Positions 26,765 through 36,457 of a DNA stretch of 64,000 nt are shown here, piece by piece. The position numbers were made by a program, and so were the translations under genes. Origin of the DNA: Flavobacterium erciyesense (lineage in GTDB: Bacteria > Bacteroidota > Bacteroidia > Flavobacteriales > Flavobacteriaceae); assembly GCF_018069925.1 (NCBI RefSeq), contig NZ_JAGPXB010000003.1, forward strand, positions 124,001 to 188,000, in the 5' to 3' direction. The notes under the pieces are model-generated. The model saw only the letters and a list, made by a program, of their open reading frames with translations. It ran no database searches and was not told the origin of the DNA. Every line of letters starts with the position of its first letter. Within the stretch, counting starts at the first letter, position 1.

Positions 26765-28696
26765 ATGTTAGAAGAACAGAACGATAACCTGTTGCGTACG
26801 GAAAACGACACAGATGGAAACACCGCACAGCACGAAGCAACTGAACCAACTGTTGCTACTACTGAACAGCAAACTGATACGCACGCACAAGCCGTAGAAG
26901 CTATTGCGGCTACTAATGCCGCAGAAAGTGAAGAGGCTACGCCTACTGAGGAATTGCAAATTCCGATGCAAGATTATGAAGCTTTACCACTAGAAGATTT
27001 GGTTGCCGCACTCAAAGATTTTGTGAGTAAAGACCAACCTTTGGCCTACAAAGAACACATTGAGGAGATTAAAAAAGCATTTTTGGCTAAATACAATCAC
27101 TTGATTGAAGAAAAAAGAACTGCTTTTTTGGCTGAAAATCAAGACCCGACTGAGGATTTTGAATACCACTCGCCACTGAAAGCACAGTTTGACAGCTATT
27201 TTTCAAAATACAGAGAACTAAAAAACAATCACTTTAAAAGTGTACAAAATAATTTAAAAGCGAATTTAGAAGAACGTTTGGCTATTGTTGAAGCGCTAAA
27301 AGAGCTTATTGATCCACAGGCGAACATTAAGGATATCCTGAAACCCTTTAATGAATTGCGTGAGCGTTGGAAAAATGCGGGTCCGATTCCTAAAGACAAA
27401 TACAACCACGTTTGGAACAACTACCATTTTCATGTTGAGAATTTTTACGATTATTTGCACCTAGACAGAGAAGCGCGCGACCTTGATTTTAAACATAATT
27501 TAGAGCAAAAACAAAAAATTGTAGCGCGCGTTGAAGCCTTGGTTCATGAAGAAGATGTTGCTAAAGCTTTTAGAGAATTACAAGATTTGCACCGCATTTG
27601 GAAAGAAGATATTGGTCCTGTTTCACGCGAGCACAGAGAAAGTATTTGGAATCGTTTTAGTGAACTCACTAAGCAAATGCACGATAAAAGAGAACTTTTA
27701 TTTGAAAACCAACGTGCAGTTGAAAATGATAATTTGAAACGCAAAGAGGAAATTATTGCGCAAATTGAAGTTTTGGCTACTGAAAAAGTAGAGGCTCACA
27801 CGCAATGGTTGGCGCAAATTGCAAAAGTAGAAGCTTTGAGAAACGCCTTTTTTGAGGCTGGAAAAGTTCCTGCTGAAGTAAACGAAGCTACTTGGAACCG
27901 TTTTAAAACAGCCGTTCGTAACTTCAATACTTTTAAAAACTCGTTTTACAAAGACATCAAAAAAGACCAAAACGACAATTTGAATAAAAAGTTGGCATTG
28001 GTTGCCAAAGCACAAGAGCTTCAAGAGAGTACTGACTTTGCTGCTACAACACCTATCATGAAGCAAATTCAAGAAGAATGGAAAACTATTGGTCATGTAC
28101 CTAGAAAACATTCTGAGAAAATTTGGAAAGATTTTAGAGCGGCTTGCAACCACTATTTTGATCAATTGAAAGCACACCAAAACGACGAAAATAACGAAGA
28201 AGTTGTTGCTTTTGAAAATAAGAAAAATTATTTAGAGGGATTGCGCACTTTTGAATTATCAGGAGAGCACAAATCCGATTTAGATGCCATTAAATTGCAT
28301 ATTGAAACTTGGAAAAACTTTGGTAAAGTACCGTTCCCAAGAAGACATATTGAAGGTAAATTCAATAAAATTTTAGATGCTCTTTTTGAAAAATTAAGTT
28401 TGAGTAAAAAAGATACTGATATGATGCGTTTTGCTAACAGAATGGATCAATTATCAGAAAGTAATGATAGCCGTAAACTGGATAGTGAGAAGATTTTTAT
28501 CATGCGTAAAATAGAAGAAGTTCAAAATGAAATTTTTCAATTGGAAAACAACATTCAGTTTTTTACCAATACTAAAAATGCCAAAAAAGAAAATTCTATT
28601 GTATTAGAGGTTCGTAAAAACATCGCTATACACAAAGAAGGTCTTGAAGTTTGGAAAGAAAAACTAAAACAATTAAAAAGTATTACCATAGAGTAA
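26765..28696 (+). CDS. DUF349 domain protein
   Basis: The 643-residue cytoplasmic protein has an acidic, low-complexity N-terminus of about 75 residues and then a series of DUF349 repeats. Each carries a WKxxGPxPxxxxxxxWxxF-like signature (for example ERWKNAGPIPKDKYNHVW and EEWKTIGHVPRKHSEKIW). Long charged helices suggest a coiled-coil. The molecular function of DUF349 is not established. I chose ATG 26765 (MLEEQNDNLLRTEND) because the upstream extension looks non-coding. A terminator follows. Confidence 0.85.
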   Translation: MLEEQNDNLLRTENDTDGNTAQHEATEPTVATTEQQTDTHAQAVEAIAATNAAESEEATPTEELQIPMQDYEALPLEDLVAALKDFVSKDQPLAYKEHIEEIKKAFLAKYNHLIEEKRTAFLAENQDPTEDFEYHSPLKAQFDSYFSKYRELKNNHFKSVQNNLKANLEERLAIVEALKELIDPQANIKDILKPFNELRERWKNAGPIPKDKYNHVWNNYHFHVENFYDYLHLDREARDLDFKHNLEQKQKIVARVEALVHEEDVAKAFRELQDLHRIWKEDIGPVSREHRESIWNRFSELTKQMHDKRELLFENQRAVENDNLKRKEEIIAQIEVLATEKVEAHTQWLAQIAKVEALRNAFFEAGKVPAEVNEATWNRFKTAVRNFNTFKNSFYKDIKKDQNDNLNKKLALVAKAQELQESTDFAATTPIMKQIQEEWKTIGHVPRKHSEKIWKDFRAACNHYFDQLKAHQNDENNEEVVAFENKKNYLEGLRTFELSGEHKSDLDAIKLHIETWKNFGKVPFPRRHIEGKFNKILDALFEKLSLSKKDTDMMRFANRMDQLSESNDSRKLDSEKIFIMRKIEEVQNEIFQLENNIQFFTNTKNAKKENSIVLEVRKNIAIHKEGLEVWKEKLKQLKSITIE

Positions 28697-28717
28697 GTTC
28701 TATTTGAAGAATTATTT

Positions 28718-28750
28718 AAAAAGGTTGTCTGTACTAGACAGCCTTTTTTT
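28718..28750 (+). terminator. Terminator after DUF349 gene
   Basis: A 13-bp stem with one G-T pair (AAAAAGGTTGTCT with AGACAGCCTTTTT) and a 5-nt loop is followed by a T-run. Confidence 0.8.
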
Positions 28751-28773
28751 TATAGCTAGTAAAAACAGCTTAC

Positions 28774-28787
28774 ATGACAATTATCAT
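28774..28787. promoter_or_regulatory. Fnr-type dyad upstream of hemN
   Basis: ATGACA-AT-TATCAT is a near-perfect dyad. Its centre (28780.5) is 36.5 bases from the G of the -7 element at 28810-28817, which puts the site near -42 of the expected start, the position of a class II activator. The same word occurs before the cbb3 cluster and fnr. Confidence 0.65.
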
Positions 28788-28809
28788 TTTAATAATTGTG
28801 GAGTCACTA

Positions 28810-28817
28810 TACTTTTG
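28810..28817 (+). promoter_or_regulatory. Promoter -7 element of hemN
   Basis: TACTTTTG matches TAnnTTTG. There is no well-spaced TTG, which fits a promoter that depends on an activator bound at the dyad 28774-28787. Confidence 0.55.
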
Positions 28818-28839
28818 AGATCAATAAAACGATTTCAAA

Positions 28840-30204
28840 ATGCAAAATTCCTTACTTCAAAAATATAATGTTCCCGGCCCTAGATATACGAGCTACCCTA
28901 CTGTTCCGTATTGGGATGAGTCTCTTTTTAATGAGCAAATTTGGACCCAAACAGTAAAGCAATCCTTTGCAGAGAGCAATGACACCGAAGGGATTAGTCT
29001 ATACGTTCACTTGCCCTTTTGCGAAAGTTTATGTACTTTTTGTGGCTGTAACAAACGCATTACTAAAAATCATGATGTAGAACATCCATACATTGAAGCT
29101 TTGTTGCGTGAGTGGCGCTTGTATTGTAAAATTCTTGGCAAAAAACCGACTGTCAAAGAGATACACTTAGGAGGTGGTACGCCTACTTTTTTTTCTACCA
29201 AAAATTTAGAAGATTTAATTAATGGTATTTTTTCGCAAGCCAATAAAGCAATCGACTATGAATTTAGTTTTGAAGGACATCCAAACAATACCAGCTACGC
29301 CCATTTGCAAAAGCTATATGATTTGGGTTTTCGAAGAGTGAGTTTTGGAGTTCAGGATTACTCTCCAAAAGTTCAAAAGGCAATACATCGTATACAGCCA
29401 TTTCATCATGTAGCCAAAGTGACGCTTTGGGCTCGTGAAATTGGGTACACATCCATAGGTCATGACATTATTTTTGGTTTGCCGTTTCAAGAGTTAGAAG
29501 ATGTGATTGATACGATTGAAAAAACAAATTCATTACAGCCCGACCGATTGGCTTTTTACAGTTATGCGCACGTTCCTTGGATAAAAGGCAATGGACAACG
29601 CGGTTTTAAAGACGAAGATATTCCGAAAGACCATAAAAAGAGAATGCTTTATGAAACTGGTAAAAAATTGTTGCACAAAAATGGTTATCATGAAATTGGC
29701 ATGGATCATTTTGCATTAAAAACAGATGCCCTACACCAAGCTTTCCAAAATGGTAGCTTACATCGCAATTTCATGGGATATAGCGCTTCAAAAACACGAT
29801 TGATGATTGGTTTAGGCGTTTCGTCAATAAGTGATAGTTGGTACGGTTTTGCACAAAATGTAAAAAACTTAGAGGATTACTACCAGCTTTTAGAATGGAA
29901 TAAATTGCCTATTTTGAGAGGTCATGCGTTAACAAAAGAAGACCTCATCATCCGTCAACACATCTTAAATTTGATGTGTCAATTTGAAACATCTTGGAGC
30001 GAAACCAACCTATATTTTGATGAATTACCTGAAATACTCTTTCAATTACAAGAAATGGAACAAGACGGATTGTTGCAAATAAAAAATAATGGTATCACAG
30101 TTACAGAAAAAGGGAAGCCTTATGTTCGTAATGTTTGTATGGCATTTGATTTGCGATTAAAACGAAAAGCTCCTGAAACCGAATTGTTTTCGATGACAAT
30201 ATAA
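28840..30204 (+). CDS. hemN: Oxygen-independent coproporphyrinogen III oxidase
   Basis: This radical-SAM enzyme converts coproporphyrinogen III to protoporphyrinogen IX without oxygen. The 454-residue protein begins with the conserved PGPRYTSYPTVPYW. It has the cluster motif CESLCTFCGC (CxxxCxxCxC, residues of about 62-71), the GGGTPTF glycine motif and a HemN C-terminal domain. Full length is typical of true HemN. The Fnr-type site upstream and the neighbouring cbb3 oxidase genes indicate low-oxygen control of haem supply. Confidence 0.95.
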   Translation: MQNSLLQKYNVPGPRYTSYPTVPYWDESLFNEQIWTQTVKQSFAESNDTEGISLYVHLPFCESLCTFCGCNKRITKNHDVEHPYIEALLREWRLYCKILGKKPTVKEIHLGGGTPTFFSTKNLEDLINGIFSQANKAIDYEFSFEGHPNNTSYAHLQKLYDLGFRRVSFGVQDYSPKVQKAIHRIQPFHHVAKVTLWAREIGYTSIGHDIIFGLPFQELEDVIDTIEKTNSLQPDRLAFYSYAHVPWIKGNGQRGFKDEDIPKDHKKRMLYETGKKLLHKNGYHEIGMDHFALKTDALHQAFQNGSLHRNFMGYSASKTRLMIGLGVSSISDSWYGFAQNVKNLEDYYQLLEWNKLPILRGHALTKEDLIIRQHILNLMCQFETSWSETNLYFDELPEILFQLQEMEQDGLLQIKNNGITVTEKGKPYVRNVCMAFDLRLKRKAPETELFSMTI

Positions 30205-30230
30205 GGTTGCCGTTTTTACTAAATACAAGA

Positions 30231-30258
30231 AAGCACGCTGTAGTAAGCGTGCTTTTTT
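30231..30258. terminator. Bidirectional terminator between hemN and TauE/SafE-like gene
   Basis: The stem AAGCACGCT/AGCGTGCTT with a 6-nt loop is followed by T-runs. It lies between convergent genes. Confidence 0.8.
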
Positions 30259-30276
30259 ATGAAAAATAAAACTCAA

Positions 30277-30978
30277 CTAATGACAATTGGGGCTAGCTTG
30301 TATAAATAAACTTGTAGTTGACGGAGAAAGATAGGGAATACCCAAGCCAAGACCTCGCAAAACAAATAAGCAAGCAATAGCGACCACCACATAAGGAACA
30401 GCTTTTTGAATTCGGTTTCGAATAGCAGTTGTTAAAAACACATTTACATACAGCACGCAACTCATGAGTGGCATCGTTCCGAGGCCGAATAGTAGCATAT
30501 ACAGCACTCCCAAACTGGCACTCTGCATGGCAATGGCTCCAAATAAAGCAACATAAACCATTCCGCAAGGCAAAAAACCATTAAGCAAACCAATGGTAAA
30601 AAATGAACGGTAACTTTTGTTTTTGAATTGGCTCCCAAGAGCGGTCTTAATTTTAGCAATTATTTTAAAAACCGGTTTTGAAAAATTGTACTTCGCCAAC
30701 AATTTTTCTGGAATGAGTACTAGCGCTATCATTGACAAACCAATGAATAAGGACAAATTTTGCTGAAAACCAGCCATGAAAAATCCTTTGCCAAGTAGGC
30801 CAAAAACAAGTCCGATTGAAGCATAGGCTGTCAACCTTCCCAAATTATAGATTAGAATCTGAATTGTTTTTTTAGCAGAATTGCTTCGATCAACAGGCAA
30901 CATTAATGCTATTGGTCCACACATCCCTATACAATGAAAACTACTGATTATACCAAAAAGAAAGGCAGTGTAAAGCAT
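30277..30978 (-). CDS. TauE/SafE-like membrane protein of the cbb3 cluster (CcoI-associated type)
   Basis: The 233-residue protein has about six membrane helices and belongs to the 'sulfite exporter TauE/SafE' (DsbD_2-like) group. The first helix carries SSFHCIGMCGP and a later one GLLNGFLPCGMVY; the paired cysteines are typical of versions linked to copper delivery for cbb3 oxidase. It is last in the cco gene row, so a role in copper or redox supply to the oxidase is inferred rather than sulfite export. Confidence 0.8.
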   Translation of the reverse strand: MLYTAFLFGIISSFHCIGMCGPIALMLPVDRSNSAKKTIQILIYNLGRLTAYASIGLVFGLLGKGFFMAGFQQNLSLFIGLSMIALVLIPEKLLAKYNFSKPVFKIIAKIKTALGSQFKNKSYRSFFTIGLLNGFLPCGMVYVALFGAIAMQSASLGVLYMLLFGLGTMPLMSCVLYVNVFLTTAIRNRIQKAVPYVVVAIACLFVLRGLGLGIPYLSPSTTSLFIQASPNCH

Positions 30979-30998
30979 TTTGAGAGTATAATATCATG

Positions 30999-31044
30999 AA
31001 GTCAAAAGTCTAAAAGCCATTTAATAACTTCCTACTTTTGACTT
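30999..31044. repeat. Inverted repeat between ccoH and TauE/SafE-like gene
   Basis: AAGTCAAAAGT (30999-31009) and its perfect complement (31034-31044) enclose 24 bases. There is no T-run, so it is not a standard terminator. It might act as an mRNA processing or attenuation hairpin. Confidence 0.5.
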
Positions 31045-31049
31045 TAGGA

Positions 31050-31562
31050 CTAATTGAAATAAATTGTTTCTTTTGACAAATAAGATTTTCCTTTGTATTG
31101 CCATTCCATATTAATGTCCCACCGACCGCCTGCCAAACTTTTTTTAGGTATGAGCAAAGTAGTGGCATTAGATAGTGAAATTGGAACTTCAAAATCTAAT
31201 TTTTTGTTAGACGGTCTGTACAGGGACACTTTTCCAGTTACATCTTTGGCAATAAAATCTTCAGGAAAAACAATTTCTATTCCGCTTGAAACCGTGTTAA
31301 TAATCGGTTTTTGAGCCAAGTTGGTTGCGTTTTCTATGCGAGTCATTTCTTCGCCAAAATGTGCATCATGTTTATAATACTCTTCAACAACTAATTCATT
31401 GTCATACTTTGACTCAGATTGTACTGTAAAAACAAAATACAAAATAAATGTCATAAATAACCCAAAAGCAATTACGACTCCCGTTCCCCAACCAATACCC
31501 TTGAACTTTAACGAAGAAACCTGCGCTGCGCCATTGCTTTCCTTTCCTATTTGATTTTCCAT
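31050..31562 (-). CDS. ccoH: CcoH/FixH family cbb3 oxidase assembly protein
   Basis: The 170-residue protein has one N-terminal membrane helix (WGTGVVIAFGLFMTFILYFVF) and a periplasmic FixH-type domain with EYYKHDAHFGEEMTRIENA, similar to the YY..d..y......A.a motif of the family. FixH proteins help assemble cbb3 oxidase and its copper supply. I chose ATG 31562 (MENQIGKES); an in-frame ATG at 31619, overlapping ccoG, would add 19 lysine-rich residues and cannot be excluded. Confidence 0.82.
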   Translation of the reverse strand: MENQIGKESNGAAQVSSLKFKGIGWGTGVVIAFGLFMTFILYFVFTVQSESKYDNELVVEEYYKHDAHFGEEMTRIENATNLAQKPIINTVSSGIEIVFPEDFIAKDVTGKVSLYRPSNKKLDFEVPISLSNATTLLIPKKSLAGGRWDINMEWQYKGKSYLSKETIYFN

Positions 31563-31611
31563 ATTGCTTTTATTTTTAGTCTTTTTTAAAAATTTTTGCA
31601 TCAAAATCGAA

Positions 31612-33030
31612 TCAATCAAAACTACGTGGACTTAAAAAATTAGTGTTCGTAGTTTGAATTTTTTCATTTCCGTTATAAACCTCAATTTTTAATTTGGTTT
31701 TATCGCTTTCTAATAGATATTGATTGATTTCAATAAACAAAGTACCGCTACTTATGCCTTGTTTAGGCACTTGTAACTCTTGATTACCAACCACTTTTAA
31801 GGTACCTTTAATATCTTTTAATTGAAAACGAATAGCCTTAAAATCAGAATTGGTTTTATTGATAATTTTAAAAGTGTAAACATTACTAATACGATCTCCT
31901 TTATGCTGAAATAATTGGCCTGGTAGCCTAAAAATTGTTGCCTCAACATCAGAACGTAAAAATAATAATCCTACTAAAACACCAATTAACAGCAACAGAA
32001 CGGCTGAATACGCTTTCATTCTAGGGGAAAACTGAAAGGCTACTTTTTTCTCGATTTCATCTTCTGATGCGTATCTAATTAACCCTTTCGGCAAGCCTAC
32101 TTGCTCCATCATGGTATCGCACTCATCAATACAAGCAGTACAATTAATACACTCTAATTGTGTTCCGTTACGAATGTCGATTCCTGTTGGGCAAACATTG
32201 ACACATTGCTTACAATCAATACAATCGCCCTTTCCTGTTGCAGCTCTGTTCTCTAGTTTATTGAATTTGGCTCGACCAGACTCTTTTTCACCCCGAACAA
32301 AATCATAGGCTACATTTATCGATTTGTTATCCAATAAAACACCTTGTAATCTTCCGTAAGGACAAGCAATAATGCAGACTTGCTCTCGGAACCAGGTAAA
32401 AACAAAATAAAAAACTCCTGTAAAAATCAGCAGCGAAACCAAGGTGCTCAAATGACTTTTGGGTCCTTCTTTCATCATCAAAAATAAACTATCGCTACTA
32501 ATGAGATAGGCTAAAAAAACATTAGCAATAAAGAATGAGATTATCAAAAACAAGAACCATTTGACTCCTTTTTTTCTAACTTTCTCAGCGTTCCATGCTT
32601 GTTTATTGAGCTTGATTTGCGCCCCACGATCACCCTCAATCCAATATTCAATTCTGCGAAAAACCATTTCTAAAAAAATGGTTTGCGGACAAACCCAACC
32701 GCAAAATAGACGACCAAAAATTACTGTGAATAAGATGACGAAAACTACTCCAATAATCATAAAAAGAACAAAGAGGTAAAAATCCTGAGGCCAAAATGGA
32801 AACCCAAAAATATTAAATCGTCGTTCTAAAATATTGAACATCATGAATTGATTGCCATTGACTTTTACAAACGGATTAACTACAAGAACGAGGAGCAAAA
32901 AATAACTCACCCATTTTCGATAAGTATACAACTTGCCAGAGGGCTTTTTGGGAAAAATAAATTTCCTTTTACCCTCTGAATCAATGGTCCCAATGGAATC
33001 TCTAAAAGTTTCGTCTTGTATTTTTGACAT
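31612..33030 (-). CDS. ccoG: Cytochrome c oxidase accessory protein CcoG (4Fe-4S)
   Basis: CcoG is a membrane iron-sulfur protein thought to reduce copper for cbb3 oxidase assembly. The 472-residue protein has five hydrophobic segments, FGRLFCGWVCPQTIF near the N-terminus, REQVCIIACPYGRLQG, and two ferredoxin motifs (CIDCKQCVNVCPTGIDIRNG and ECINCTACIDECD). The C-terminal 130 residues form a periplasmic Ig-like domain. It lies 75 bases downstream of ccoP. Confidence 0.94.
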   Translation of the reverse strand: MSKIQDETFRDSIGTIDSEGKRKFIFPKKPSGKLYTYRKWVSYFLLLVLVVNPFVKVNGNQFMMFNILERRFNIFGFPFWPQDFYLFVLFMIIGVVFVILFTVIFGRLFCGWVCPQTIFLEMVFRRIEYWIEGDRGAQIKLNKQAWNAEKVRKKGVKWFLFLIISFFIANVFLAYLISSDSLFLMMKEGPKSHLSTLVSLLIFTGVFYFVFTWFREQVCIIACPYGRLQGVLLDNKSINVAYDFVRGEKESGRAKFNKLENRAATGKGDCIDCKQCVNVCPTGIDIRNGTQLECINCTACIDECDTMMEQVGLPKGLIRYASEDEIEKKVAFQFSPRMKAYSAVLLLLIGVLVGLLFLRSDVEATIFRLPGQLFQHKGDRISNVYTFKIINKTNSDFKAIRFQLKDIKGTLKVVGNQELQVPKQGISSGTLFIEINQYLLESDKTKLKIEVYNGNEKIQTTNTNFLSPRSFD

Positions 33031-33105
33031 TTTTCACTAGATAACAACACATTATGGTACAATTTTTAAAGCTATAAACTTATTGCCATCATGTGCAGAT
33101 TGCAT

Positions 33106-34005
33106 TTATTTTGTTGTTGTTTCGGCTTTTTCATCTACCCAAACTTCACCCTCCGCCGCTTTGGCATCAGGAGGATTAGATCCTTGCAATGACAGTATGT
33201 AACTGGCTACTTTCTGCATTTCTTTTGGCTTCAAAGTACCTTTCCAAGAAATCATGCCTTTTCCGTCACGACCACCGTTGACCAAAGTGTGAAAAATATT
33301 TTTTATACCACCACCTAAAATCCAACGATCATCTGTTAAATTGGGACCTATTTGCCCGCCGGCATCCGCTCTATGACATGCGGCGCAATTGGTACTAAAA
33401 ATTTCTTTTCCGATGGCTAAATCTGCTGGATCGGTTAGTAAAGTCACTGATTTTTCGTCCATTAAATCTGGAGCTGTTTTCATGTATTCGGCAATTTCTA
33501 TTTTAGCTTGAGCAACTTCTTTTTTGAGCTCCATCTCCTGATTATCTGCCCCAAAAACCTCGTATCTAAGCATATAAACTACTCCAAAAACAATACACAA
33601 ATAAAACAAGTACACCCACCACGGCGGCAAATTATTATCTAACTCTTTGATCCCATCGTAATCATGATCCAATAACAATTGCTCTTGACTGGCCTTGTCA
33701 TGGTTGTTGGTTAGTTTAGCGACAAGGTTTTTGTACCATTGCTTTTCTGTCAAACTGCTATTTTGAGCTTGATTTACCTTTATTTTTTCTTCTTCAGAAA
33801 GTATTTGGTATGTAATGTTATCTACTGCCTGAAACATTAATTCTACCGCCACTAAAAGGAATAGAAAAATGACCAAAAAAAGTGAAAGCATCGGGAATTT
33901 GACAAAAGCTGGTCGGTCTCCGGAATCTATCAAATATTCCATTGCTATCATTACAGCAAAGAAAACAACAGGTATTCTAACGTATACAGGAATTATTTTT
34001 TTCAT
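33106..34005 (-). CDS. ccoP: cbb3-type cytochrome c oxidase subunit CcoP, monohaem form
   Basis: CcoP passes electrons to the oxidase core. The 299-residue protein has two membrane helices in the N-terminal half, the linker PPWWVYLFYLCIVFGVVYML typical of CcoP, and a single c-type haem site CAACH in the C-terminal domain, followed by GPNLTDDRWI. Proteobacterial CcoP has two haems; the single-haem form is common in Bacteroidota. The C-terminus is short and charged. Confidence 0.93.
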   Translation of the reverse strand: MKKIIPVYVRIPVVFFAVMIAMEYLIDSGDRPAFVKFPMLSLFLVIFLFLLVAVELMFQAVDNITYQILSEEEKIKVNQAQNSSLTEKQWYKNLVAKLTNNHDKASQEQLLLDHDYDGIKELDNNLPPWWVYLFYLCIVFGVVYMLRYEVFGADNQEMELKKEVAQAKIEIAEYMKTAPDLMDEKSVTLLTDPADLAIGKEIFSTNCAACHRADAGGQIGPNLTDDRWILGGGIKNIFHTLVNGGRDGKGMISWKGTLKPKEMQKVASYILSLQGSNPPDAKAAEGEVWVDEKAETTTK

Positions 34006-34032
34006 GTTTTACATTTTAAAAAATCACATTTA

Positions 34033-34203
34033 TTATTTGTTTTTCAAAGGAATCTGACTCAATTCTGCTATTTTTTCTTTTTTATAAGAGAAAACCCAAA
34101 ACCCAAGGACAACAAAAAAGATGAAAAAAATTAATAATGATAATATTGGATAAATAGCGACTCCGTCTATTGTTTCCATGTTGTGTTTTATTTGTTCAAA
34201 CAT
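34033..34203 (-). CDS. ccoQ: CcoQ-like small cbb3 oxidase subunit
   Basis: This 56-residue protein (MFEQIKHNMETIDGVAIYPI...) has one membrane helix (LSLLIFFIFFVVLGFWVFSY) followed by a lysine-rich tail, the usual shape of CcoQ/FixQ. It lies 8 bases after the ccoNO stop codon and before ccoP, the standard place for ccoQ. An internal ATG at 34179 could also be the start. Confidence 0.8.
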   Translation of the reverse strand: MFEQIKHNMETIDGVAIYPILSLLIFFIFFVVLGFWVFSYKKEKIAELSQIPLKNK

Positions 34204-34211
34204 AATGTATC

Positions 34212-36398
34212 TTATTTAGTACCGTCTTTAACTTTGATATCTGTTCCTAACCTTTGCATGTAAGCAATTAAAGCAATGATTTCTCTTTGGTTCATAGGAA
34301 CAAATTTTTCTCCTCTTGCTTTAGCTTTCTTTTGGCTCTCTTCGTAACTTTTTACAAAATCAGGATCATTTTTTAAATTCTCCTCAATGGCAATAGCTTG
34401 TTTTCGTAAATCGTCAAGGCCGCTGGCAATTTGGGCTTGAGTGTATGGCACTCCCAAAGTTTGCATGACTTGCATTTTCTTTTGCGTTAAAGAAATATCC
34501 ATTGGTTTATTATCAAATAACCATTTGTATCCTGGCATAATAGAACCTGCTGAAATACTTTGTGGATTCCAGAAATGATTAAAATGCCAATTGTCATTGT
34601 ACTTCTCGCCTACTCGTAATAAATCAGGTCCTGTACGTTTTGATCCCCATAAAAATGGATGGTCGTATACAAATTCGCCTGCTTTAGATTGTGGCCCGTA
34701 GCGCTCTACTTCGCTACGAAAAGGTCGAACAGACTGTGAGTGACAACCCACGCAACCTTCACGTATATACAAATCGCGTCCCTCTAACTCCAATGGTGTG
34801 TAAGGTTTGACACTAGCAATAGTAGGAATATTAGAATCAACCATTATGGTAGGAACAATTTGAATAACTCCTCCAATTAAAATGGCTATCGTTGCTAAAA
34901 TGGTCAACTGTATTGGTTTGCGCTCTAACCAAGGATGAAATTTTTCACCTTTAACTCTACCCGCACTGATTTTGATTAATTCAGGTGCTTCGGCCAATTC
35001 ATCTTCAATTTTAGCACTGCAACGCACGGTTTGAATGATGTTGTATACCAAAATTACCATTCCCGCTAAATACATGGTACCACCAATAGCTCTCATCCAA
35101 TACATTGGAATAATTTGAGTAACCGTTTCAAGGAAATTACCGTAGGTTAAAGTACCGTCAGGATTAAACTGTTTCCACATCGACGCTTGCAAAAAGCCGG
35201 CAACATACATCGGAATTGAATATAAAATAATACCAAGTGTACCTATCCAGAAATGAATGTTAGCCAATTTAACTGAGTACAACTTTGATTTTGTCATTCG
35301 AGGAATCAACCAATAAATCATACCAAAAGCCATAAACCCGTTCCAAGCTAACGCTCCTACGTGTACGTGAGCAATAATCCAATCGGTGTAGTGCGCAATA
35401 GCATTCACGTTTTTTAAAGACAACATCGGACCTTCAAAAGTTGCCATTCCGTAACCTGTAATCGCTACCACAAAAAACTTCAAAACTGGCTCCACACGCA
35501 CCTTATCCCAAACACCACGCAGGGTTAAAAGTCCGTTGATCATTCCGCCCCAAGATGGCGCAATTAACATGATAGAAAAAGCTACTCCTAGATTTTGCGC
35601 CCAGTTTGGCAAAGCCGAATACAATAAATGGTGTGGTCCTGCCCAGATATAAATAAAAATCAATGACCAAAAATGCACAATAGACAACCTGTATGAGTAA
35701 ACCGGTCTGTTAGCCGCTTTAGGAATAAAATAATACATCAAACCTAAAAATGGAGTAGTCAAGAAAAAAGCAACCGCATTATGACCGTACCACCATTGCA
35801 CCAATGCATCTTGAACACCTGCATAGACAGAATAACTTTTTAGCCCAGAAACTGGCAATGATAAACTATTAAAAATGTGCAAAACGGCAACTGTTACAAA
35901 TGTTGCTAGATAAAACCAAATGGCAACATACAAATGGCGCTCTCTACGTTTTAAAATAGTTCCAATCATGTTGATTCCAAATACAACCCAAATTAATGCA
36001 ATTGCAATGTCAATTGGCCACTCTAACTCCGCGTACTCTTTTGACGAACTATAGCCTAATGGTAGCGAAATTGCAGCAGCTACAATAATCAATTGCCAAC
36101 CCCAAAAATTAAGGTTACTCAAAAAATCGCTGAACATTCGCGCCTTCAACAATCGCTGCAAAGAATAATAAATTCCGGCAAACATGGCATTTCCTATAAA
36201 GGCAAAAATGACCGCATTGGTATGTAAAGGTCTCAATCTACCAAAACTCAGCCACGGTATTCCATCTGTTATATTTGGAAAGAGGAACATAAAAGCCAGT
36301 GCAAGCCCGACTACCATTCCCACTACTCCAAACACAATGGTAGCGTAAATGAATTTTTTTACAATTTTGTTATCATAATAAAACTGCTGCATTTCCAT
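34212..36398 (-). CDS. ccoNO: Fused cbb3 oxidase subunits CcoN-CcoO
   Basis: The 728-residue protein joins the haem-copper core CcoN (about residues 1-480, twelve or more membrane helices, with the copper-ligand region VQWWYGHNAVAFFLT and the haem region DWIIAHVHVGALAWNGF) to the monohaem subunit CcoO (REGCVGCHSQSVRPFRSEVERYG near residue 550). It reduces oxygen to water with high affinity and pumps protons. The fusion is usual in Bacteroidota. It forms a row with ccoS upstream and ccoQ, ccoP, ccoG and ccoH downstream. Confidence 0.95.
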   Translation of the reverse strand: MEMQQFYYDNKIVKKFIYATIVFGVVGMVVGLALAFMFLFPNITDGIPWLSFGRLRPLHTNAVIFAFIGNAMFAGIYYSLQRLLKARMFSDFLSNLNFWGWQLIIVAAAISLPLGYSSSKEYAELEWPIDIAIALIWVVFGINMIGTILKRRERHLYVAIWFYLATFVTVAVLHIFNSLSLPVSGLKSYSVYAGVQDALVQWWYGHNAVAFFLTTPFLGLMYYFIPKAANRPVYSYRLSIVHFWSLIFIYIWAGPHHLLYSALPNWAQNLGVAFSIMLIAPSWGGMINGLLTLRGVWDKVRVEPVLKFFVVAITGYGMATFEGPMLSLKNVNAIAHYTDWIIAHVHVGALAWNGFMAFGMIYWLIPRMTKSKLYSVKLANIHFWIGTLGIILYSIPMYVAGFLQASMWKQFNPDGTLTYGNFLETVTQIIPMYWMRAIGGTMYLAGMVILVYNIIQTVRCSAKIEDELAEAPELIKISAGRVKGEKFHPWLERKPIQLTILATIAILIGGVIQIVPTIMVDSNIPTIASVKPYTPLELEGRDLYIREGCVGCHSQSVRPFRSEVERYGPQSKAGEFVYDHPFLWGSKRTGPDLLRVGEKYNDNWHFNHFWNPQSISAGSIMPGYKWLFDNKPMDISLTQKKMQVMQTLGVPYTQAQIASGLDDLRKQAIAIEENLKNDPDFVKSYEESQKKAKARGEKFVPMNQREIIALIAYMQRLGTDIKVKDGTK

Positions 36399-36457
36399 AT
36401 AAATAGTTAATTTTAAGGTTGTTTATTGTTTTAATTTTTTGCAAAAGCATTAAAGAA

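Noticed and set aside
27698..28180. A 160-codon minus-strand frame inside the DUF349 gene
   Set aside because: It is antisense to clear DUF349 repeats and has a composition typical of complement frames.
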